Assembly: GCA_021845645.1 (NCBI GenBank)
Contig: JAJZVM010000137.1
Coordinates: 1 to 11,169 of the forward strand
Source: Bacillota bacterium
GTDB lineage: Bacteria; Bacillota_E; JAJZYS01; JAJYTV01
Length of the DNA stretch: 11,169 nt
Reading direction: 5' to 3'
This document shows positions 6,737 to 11,169 of this stretch, in pieces; position 1 is the stretch's first letter, and every line of letters starts with the position of its first letter. Made by a program: the position numbers and the translations under genes. Under the pieces are notes generated by a model. It saw nothing but the letters and a program-made list of their open reading frames with translations. It was not told where the DNA came from and did not search any database.

Positions 6737-9335
6737 CTGCCCGTTTGTCGCCGTAGATCTCGAGACGACCGGCTCCAGCGCGAGCCAGGACGCGATCATG
6801 GAGATCGGCGCAGCCCGCTACTCGGGCGGCCAAGTGACCGACGAGTGGTCGACGCTGGTCGATCCCGGACGCCCGATCCCGCCCTTCATCCGCCAGCTGA
6901 CGGGGATCGACGAGCAGATGGTGCGCGGGCAGCCCAGGGTACAGGAGGCTCTCAGGGATTTGCGGGCGTTCGTCGGCGAGGACCTCGTCGTCGCCCACAA
7001 CGCGCCGTTCGACATCGGCTTCCTGGTCGCCAGCGGCTGGGACAGGACGCACCCTGTCCTGGACAGCCTCGAACTTTTCCGCATCTCGCATCCCGACGTG
7101 CAGAGCCACGGGCTCGCCGCCGCCGCCGCGCGCTACGGGCTCGAGTTCCGCCATCACCGCGCGGGGGAGGACGCCCGCGTCACGGCGGAGCTCGTCGGCA
7201 TCCTGCGCGACGAGTTGCGTCGGGAGGACCCGGCGCTGCTCGCCTTCGTCGCCCGTCTCCTGGACGGCCTCGAGGAGCCTCTCGCGGCGACCTTGCGCTC
7301 CGCCGCGTTCCTGCACCCGACCGACGAGGTCTGGCAGCCGAGGCGCCCGAACTGGGAGTTCCCGTTGCCGCTGGCTCAGCGCATTCCAGTCGACGCGCCC
7401 GCGGCGCTCGCGGAAGGAAGCCCCTTGATCGAGACGCTCGGCCTCGAGCGGCGCGAGAGCCAGCGCGAACTCCTGGAGCTTGTCGACGAGACGCTGGAGG
7501 AAGGCGGCTTCCTCGTGGCGGAGGCGCCGACGGGCACCGGCAAGAGTCTCGCGTACCTGCTGCCCGCGATGGCCTTCGCCCTGCGGCAGGATACCAAGGT
7601 GGTGGTATCCACCGGCACCAGGAACCTGCAGGAGCAGCTCCTGGAGAAGGACCTGCCATCCCTTCTGGCCGCCACCGGCTGGCCGGTGCGGGCCCACCTG
7701 CTCAAGGGCCGCCAGAACTACCTCTGCCTCTGGCGCTGGCAGGGCGAAGTGGCGCAAAGCCTGGCGCAGCTGCCCGGCGACGACCGCCTGCAGCTCGCGA
7801 AGGTCGCGTTCTGGCTGCATCGCACGGAGAGCGGCGAACGCTCGGAGGTGCAGATCGAGAGCGACCTCTGGTCCCGGATCGAGGCCACCGCCGAGACCTG
7901 CAGCGGCGAGCGTTGCGCCGCCTACCGCGACTGCTACTTCTTCGCGGCGCGGCGCAGGGCGGAGCTGGCGCATCTGATCGTCATCAACCACGCTCTTCTG
8001 CTATCGGACGCCGCCAGCGGGCAGAGCGTGCTGCCGCCCTTCGGGCATCTGATCGTCGACGAGGCGCACGGCCTCGACGCCGCGGCCACCGACCACCTCG
8101 GCGGCGAACTGTCGCTGCGCGAACTGCGCCGTCGCGGCCAGCGAGCGGCCGCCGTCGGCGGCAGCGCCTGCCGCGACGCGCAGCGGTCGGTCCAGGAACA
8201 CGCCCAGGGCGCGGTGGCGGCGGTGCGCAAAGAGTTCCCGAGCCGCCGCAGCGTCCGCCTCAAGGCCGACTTCCTCTCAGGCCTGCCCGGAGCGGCGTTC
8301 CGCGAGGAAATCGAAAACCTCGCCCTGGCGCTCGCGGATCTGGCCCACGCCGCGGAAGGCGTGGCGCAGGGCGCGGGGGAGCACCAGCAGGCTGAGCTGC
8401 GGGCCCTCGCCGAATCCGCGCAGCGCGACGTGGGCCTCTGCGACCGCATCCTGCTCGGGGACCCCGGGGACGTCGTCTGGTGCGACCTTCCGGACCGCGA
8501 CGAGCCGAGCTTCCACACGGCACCGCTCTATCCCGGCGATCTGCTGCAGGAGACCCTGTTCGGACGCCTGCAGTCTGCCGTGCTCACCTCTGCGACACTC
8601 GCCGTCGGCGACGATTTCCGCTTCCTGCTGCACCCGATCGGGCTCGCCGACGACCCACGCGTGCACAGGACCGTGCTGCCGACACCGTTTTTCTTCCGCG
8701 ACCAGTGTGCCCTGCTGGTCCCGAACGACTTGCCTGAGCCGAAAGACCCGAGCTTCGACAGCCGTGCGCAGGACGTGCTGCTGCAGGCCCTGGCCAGCGC
8801 GGGCGGCCGCAGCCTGGTGCTCTTCACGGCGCACCGGCAGCTGCGTGCCTTCCAGGCCGCCCTGCGCGAGCCGCTGGAGGCCCTCGGCCTCAAGCTGCTG
8901 GCCCAGGGCGTGGACGGGCCGCGCTCGCGGCTCCTCGATGCCCTGCGCCAGGACGAGCGGGTCGTCGTGTTCGGCGCGCAGAGCTTCTGGGAGGGCGTCG
9001 ACGTCGTCGGCTCGGCGCTGGCTCTCGTGGTCCTCGTGAAACTGCCGTTCCAGCCGCCGGACAGACCGGTCTGGGAAGCGCGCCAGGAGGCGATGGAAGC
9101 GGAGGGCCGCTCGTCGTTCAACGAGATCAGCCTGCCCGACGCGGCCCTGCGCCTCAAGCAGGGCTTCGGGCGCCTCATCCGCTCCAGCACCGACCAGGGG
9201 GCCGTGCTGGTCCTGGACCGCCGGCTCGCGACCGCACGGTATGGTCGCTACCTCCTGGACGCTCTGCCGGACGCCGAACGGGTCATCGGCTCGACCGAAG
9301 AAGTGCTCGAAAGGCTACCTCGCTTCCTGCCATGA
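6705..9335 (+). CDS. dinG: DinG-family exonuclease-helicase with Fe-S cysteine motif
   Basis: This protein of about 876 aa joins a DnaQ-like 3'-5' exonuclease to an XPD/DinG superfamily 2 helicase acting in DNA repair. Counting from ATT 6705, exonuclease motifs are DLETTG (Asp18, Glu20), VVAHNAPFD (Asp103) and HRAGEDA (His151, Asp156). Helicase motifs are Walker A EAPTGTGKS (Lys280), DEAH (452-455), LTSATLA, AQSFWEGVD and QGFGRLIR (819-826). Cys341, Cys399, Cys404 and Cys410 match the Fe-S cluster arrangement. The last three have the same spacing (5, 6) as E. coli DinG Cys194/199/205. Staphylococcus DinG is reported to lack this cluster. The next ATG (6798) would delete exonuclease motif I, so an upstream start is required; ATT 6705 has the best ribosome binding site, and ATC 6714 is an alternative. 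The gene overlaps the phosphatase by 32 nt, implying co-expression. Confidence 0.92.
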   Translation: MTSIDATTWLDCPFVAVDLETTGSSASQDAIMEIGAARYSGGQVTDEWSTLVDPGRPIPPFIRQLTGIDEQMVRGQPRVQEALRDLRAFVGEDLVVAHNAPFDIGFLVASGWDRTHPVLDSLELFRISHPDVQSHGLAAAAARYGLEFRHHRAGEDARVTAELVGILRDELRREDPALLAFVARLLDGLEEPLAATLRSAAFLHPTDEVWQPRRPNWEFPLPLAQRIPVDAPAALAEGSPLIETLGLERRESQRELLELVDETLEEGGFLVAEAPTGTGKSLAYLLPAMAFALRQDTKVVVSTGTRNLQEQLLEKDLPSLLAATGWPVRAHLLKGRQNYLCLWRWQGEVAQSLAQLPGDDRLQLAKVAFWLHRTESGERSEVQIESDLWSRIEATAETCSGERCAAYRDCYFFAARRRAELAHLIVINHALLLSDAASGQSVLPPFGHLIVDEAHGLDAAATDHLGGELSLRELRRRGQRAAAVGGSACRDAQRSVQEHAQGAVAAVRKEFPSRRSVRLKADFLSGLPGAAFREEIENLALALADLAHAAEGVAQGAGEHQQAELRALAESAQRDVGLCDRILLGDPGDVVWCDLPDRDEPSFHTAPLYPGDLLQETLFGRLQSAVLTSATLAVGDDFRFLLHPIGLADDPRVHRTVLPTPFFFRDQCALLVPNDLPEPKDPSFDSRAQDVLLQALASAGGRSLVLFTAHRQLRAFQAALREPLEALGLKLLAQGVDGPRSRLLDALRQDERVVVFGAQSFWEGVDVVGSALALVVLVKLPFQPPDRPVWEARQEAMEAEGRSSFNEISLPDAALRLKQGFGRLIRSSTDQGAVLVLDRRLATARYGRYLLDALPDAERVIGSTEEVLERLPRFLP

Positions 9336-9340
9336 ATCGG

Positions 9341-9374
9341 ACCACCCCCGCATAGCCCTGGGGCAGGGGGTGGT
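9341..9374 (+). promoter_or_regulatory. Hairpin that pairs with the ribosome binding site of the next gene
   Basis: A perfect 9-bp inverted repeat, ACCACCCCC (9341-9349) and GGGGGTGGT (9366-9374), begins 5 nt after the dinG stop. The loop contains a further GCCC/GGGC pairing (9355-9364). The right arm is the only purine-rich Shine-Dalgarno-like stretch before the ATG at 9380, so the stem would hide it. There is no T tract. It may be a weak attenuator or a coupling device opened by ribosomes finishing dinG. Confidence 0.4.
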
Positions 9375-9379
9375 GCAAG

Positions 9380-9754
9380 ATGGCTTCCGAGGACGGCTTC
9401 GACGGGCAGTCGGTGCTGCGCGGCGCCGGGATGGGCGCCGTGACCGCGGCCGTGCTCCTCCTGATCGCATCCCTGGTGCTCTATGTCGTGCAGGACTCCG
9501 CCGGCTTCATCCCGCTCGCCACCGTGGCGGTGGCGTGGCTTTCCGTGCTCGCGAGCGGCTTCAGCGCCTCGCGCCGGGCTGGCCGCGCTGGGCTCTGGCA
9601 CGGCGCCGCGGCGGGCCTCCTGCTCTTTTTGGTGCTCTACCTGCTCGGCATCCTCGTCTACGACCTCCCGATGCAGCCATCGGGCCTCGCCTTGCGCATC
9701 GTGCTGAGCCTCGTCGTCGGCGCGATCGGCGGCATGCTCGGGCTTGCGCTCTGA
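9380..9754 (+). CDS. Small four-helix membrane protein, TIGR04086/YrzE-like
   Basis: The 124-aa protein has about four predicted membrane helices (about 15-37, 43-63, 72-94 and 103-124) separated by short loops. A positively charged SRRAGR loop lies after helix 2, and helix 4 ends in a glycine-rich VVGAIGGMLGLAL. Size and layout fit the TIGR04086/YrzE family of uncharacterised Bacillota membrane proteins. No catalytic motif is visible and its function is unknown. The ATG at 9380 follows GGGGGTGG with a 6-nt spacer. The gene sits 44 nt after dinG and 60 nt before the next start, so the three may share a transcript. Family assignment rests on topology and size rather than a diagnostic motif. 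Confidence 0.75.
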   Translation: MASEDGFDGQSVLRGAGMGAVTAAVLLLIASLVLYVVQDSAGFIPLATVAVAWLSVLASGFSASRRAGRAGLWHGAAAGLLLFLVLYLLGILVYDLPMQPSGLALRIVLSLVVGAIGGMLGLAL

Positions 9755-9802
9755 GATCGCCCTCGGCGTCTGCCGTGCTGGCCGATGGGCAAGGCTGGCG
9801 CC

Positions 9803-9810
9803 GAGGTGAT
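9803..9810 (+). promoter_or_regulatory. Strong Shine-Dalgarno deciding the start of the PG-binding protein
   Basis: GAGGTGAT is a long match to the anti-Shine-Dalgarno end of 16S rRNA and ends 4 nt before the ATG at 9815 (8 nt after GAGG). The earlier in-frame ATG at 9785 has no such site. Confidence 0.6.
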
Positions 9811-9814
9811 GATC

Positions 9815-10987
9815 ATGCCGCCGATCGCCATGATCTGGCTGCTGCTGCTTTCCGCATCGTTCACGCCGCTCGCTTCGGGCACCCAGGGCCCCGCGGTGTC
9901 CGCACTGCAGACGGAACTCACCCGCCTGCACTTCGCTCCCGGCGCCGTCGACGGCGTCTACGGGCCCGAGACGGCCGCGGCCGTCAGCCGCCTCGAGAGC
10001 CAGGCCGGCCTGCCGGCCGACGGCAAGGCCGGCACCGCCGTGCTCGCCGACATCGTCGCGAAGGTGGCAGCATCGGCTCCGGTCGTGCAGATGGGGGACA
10101 AGGGTCCGGCGGTGCAGGACCTCCAGTCGCTGCTGAGTGCCGACGGCATCAAGGTGCAGGCGGACGGCGTCTTCGGCGGCGCCACCGTCACCGCCGTACG
10201 CCAGTTGCAGGCCGCGCGCGGCATCGGCGTCGACGGCATCGTCGGCCCCGCCACCTGGGATGCGCTCTTCGAGCGCAGCTACAGCGTCCAGCCAGGCCAG
10301 ACGATCGACGGCATCGCCCAGGCGTACGGCCTGCCTGCCGCGCATCTGCTCGCCGCGAACGGCGGGAGCAGCCTGATCCTCGCCGGCCAGAAGCTTGAGC
10401 TGCCCTACGCTGGCGTGCCCGCGACGGGCACAAACCCGCCCCCCGCCACCACAACGGTCGCGAACGGGTCGGGCGCCTCGCAGCCGCCCTCCGGCCAGGG
10501 CGGCAAGTCCGGCGCGAAGAACCCGGGCGGCGGCCAGGTGATCCCGGGCCGCACCCTGGCGCAGTGGGGAGGGGCCGGCACGCCGCAGCTCTCGGTGGTG
10601 GTCGTCGCCCAAGACCAGGCGAGCGCCCTGGCCCTGCGCAAGGGCATGCCCGCGGGCATGCTGCTCGCCTTGCCGACATCGCTCTACAGCCTGGGCGGCA
10701 GCGACAAGATGCTGCTCGCGACGCAGAGCCTCAAGGACGTCGAACGCACGGGAGCGCAGGCGGTGCTCTGGCAAGGGGCGCTGTCGGCGACGGCGCTCAC
10801 CAGTCTCGCGGCGCAGCACGTGACCGTGGTCGTGGCAAACGAGGAAACACCCTCCCAGGCACTCGCGAAGGCGAGCGGCGGCCAGGTGCTGGCCGTGCCG
10901 GTCAGGGAGAGCGACCTTCAGGCCTTGCAGACGCTCGCGCAGGGCCTCCAGAAGGCCGGCTACCGGCTCGCGTCGCCGCTGCCCTAG
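9815..10987 (+). CDS. Exported peptidoglycan-binding/LysM protein with unknown C-terminal domain
   Basis: This 390-aa protein is probably exported. Residues 1-22 are a hydrophobic segment ending FTPLASG, typical of a signal peptide although without a charged start. Two PG_binding_1 domains follow: about 23-80 (AVDGVYGPETAAAV) and 92-152 (QADGVFGGATVTAV, then GIVGPATWDALF). A LysM domain is at about 155-198 (YSVQPGQTIDGIAQAYGL..., LAGQKLELP). A Gly/Pro/Thr/Ser linker spans about 200-248. The last 140 residues form an alternating hydrophobic domain ending LQKAGYRLASPLP. That ending resembles the tail of polysaccharide deacetylases, but no DDGP or HxxxH metal motif is present. The first part suggests wall anchoring, perhaps in vegetative cells or spores. 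ATG 9815 is chosen for its ribosome binding site; ATG 9785 would add ten residues including a Lys and cannot be excluded. Confidence 0.82.
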   Translation: MPPIAMIWLLLLSASFTPLASGTQGPAVSALQTELTRLHFAPGAVDGVYGPETAAAVSRLESQAGLPADGKAGTAVLADIVAKVAASAPVVQMGDKGPAVQDLQSLLSADGIKVQADGVFGGATVTAVRQLQAARGIGVDGIVGPATWDALFERSYSVQPGQTIDGIAQAYGLPAAHLLAANGGSSLILAGQKLELPYAGVPATGTNPPPATTTVANGSGASQPPSGQGGKSGAKNPGGGQVIPGRTLAQWGGAGTPQLSVVVVAQDQASALALRKGMPAGMLLALPTSLYSLGGSDKMLLATQSLKDVERTGAQAVLWQGALSATALTSLAAQHVTVVVANEETPSQALAKASGGQVLAVPVRESDLQALQTLAQGLQKAGYRLASPLP

Positions 10988-10990
10988 GCA

Positions 10991-11025
10991 GGGTGCCGCG
11001 GCATCCCCGGCGAAGGGTGCCGCGG
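10991..11025 (+). repeat. Short repeat/hairpin after the PG-binding gene
   Basis: GGGTGCCGCGG occurs twice (10991-11001 and 11015-11025). Because its core is palindromic, CCGCGGCA (10996-11003) can also pair with TGCCGCGG (11018-11025) across a 14-nt loop. A G-run follows instead of a T tract, so termination is doubtful. Confidence 0.4.
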
Positions 11026-11036
11026 GGGGGACGAGT

Positions 11037-11169
11037 TTGGGACCTCAGGACTTCCAGCGTCGCGCCGCAAGCGGGGGTTTGCGTCCTGACGTGCAGGAGC
11101 TCGCCGCGTCGACCCGCACCGCGGAGGACGCGGCGCGGGCCGTCGGCTGCCTGCAGCGTCAGATCGTCA
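11037..11169 (+). CDS. YbaK/aminoacyl-tRNA deacylase-like protein (3'-truncated by window edge)
   Basis: Only the first 44 residues are present. A TTG start at 11037 follows GGGGGGG (11024-11030) with 6 nt spacing, and no ATG or GTG lies in frame back to the previous stop. The segment LRPDVQELAASTRTAEDAARAVGC followed by QIV matches the N-terminal helix region of YbaK/EbsC-type proteins. These hydrolyse mischarged tRNAs such as Cys-tRNA(Pro) or Ala-tRNA(Pro) in the cytoplasm. The catalytic lysine lies beyond the window, so the family call rests on this N-terminal pattern only. Confidence 0.7.
   Translation, partial: MGPQDFQRRAASGGLRPDVQELAASTRTAEDAARAVGCLQRQIV

Noticed and set aside
9785..9814. 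ATG at 9785 as the start of the PG-binding protein
   Set aside because: Lacks a ribosome binding site, while ATG 9815 has GAGGTGAT at good spacing. Kept as an alternative because the extension would add a positively charged residue to the signal peptide.
9248..10819. Minus-strand open frame of 523 codons opposite the membrane protein and PG-binding genes
   Set aside because: Composition dominated by Arg, Ala, Gly and His with no motif, while the plus strand has clear domains and membrane helices.
1..11169. tRNA, rRNA, CRISPR array, insertion sequence, phage or toxin-antitoxin genes
   Set aside because: None seen: genes are packed housekeeping or envelope functions, gaps are all under 160 bp, and there are no regularly spaced repeats or transposase motifs.

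Overview
The window is very GC-rich, with GC-biased third codon positions, several GTG starts and strong purine-rich ribosome binding sites. It carries about eleven genes and no RNA genes, mobile elements or CRISPR arrays that I can see. The gene content points to a high-GC, deep-branching member of the Bacillota (Symbiobacterium/Thermaerobacter/Sulfobacillus-like). The pointers are a short pyruvoyl SpeD, the exonuclease-helicase form of DinG, a small TIGR04086/YrzE-like membrane protein, a ComB homologue and a PG-binding/LysM exported protein. The phylum is inferred from gene types, not from a marker gene.

Left part (1-4161): the 3' end of speD (S-adenosylmethionine decarboxylase) ends at a 10-bp terminator-like hairpin. 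Then comes a tight four-gene run: ndk, an MTA/methylthioinosine phosphorylase-family gene, a short-type adenosylhomocysteinase and an MTA/SAH deaminase. Its last three genes have junctions of 1 nt, a 4-nt overlap and a 4-nt overlap, and the run ends at a 13-bp perfect terminator hairpin. Together these genes handle the by-products of S-adenosylmethionine use: MTA from spermidine synthesis and SAH from methylation. Active-site signatures in the phosphorylase (Asn in a TN-AAG motif) and in the hydrolase (Lys where human AHCY has Glu59) suggest the route may run through deaminated, inosine-type intermediates (methylthioinosine, S-inosylhomocysteine). That is the most interesting system hypothesis here.

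Middle (4228-6082): a single divergent MreB/actin-family gene follows. It keeps the fold signatures but has lost the catalytic glutamates and glycine-rich phosphate-loop residues. It faces a comB-like gene (2-phosphosulfolactate phosphatase) on the minus strand, and the convergent gap between them holds hairpins that could terminate in both directions.

Right part (6131-11169): a histidine phosphatase is divergent from comB and overlaps dinG. The dinG reading frame has no ATG/GTG/TTG start that would include the first exonuclease motif and probably starts at ATT. A small four-helix membrane protein follows, then an exported protein with two PG-binding domains, one LysM domain and an unrecognised C-terminal domain. 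The window ends in the 5' end of a YbaK/aminoacyl-tRNA deacylase-like gene.
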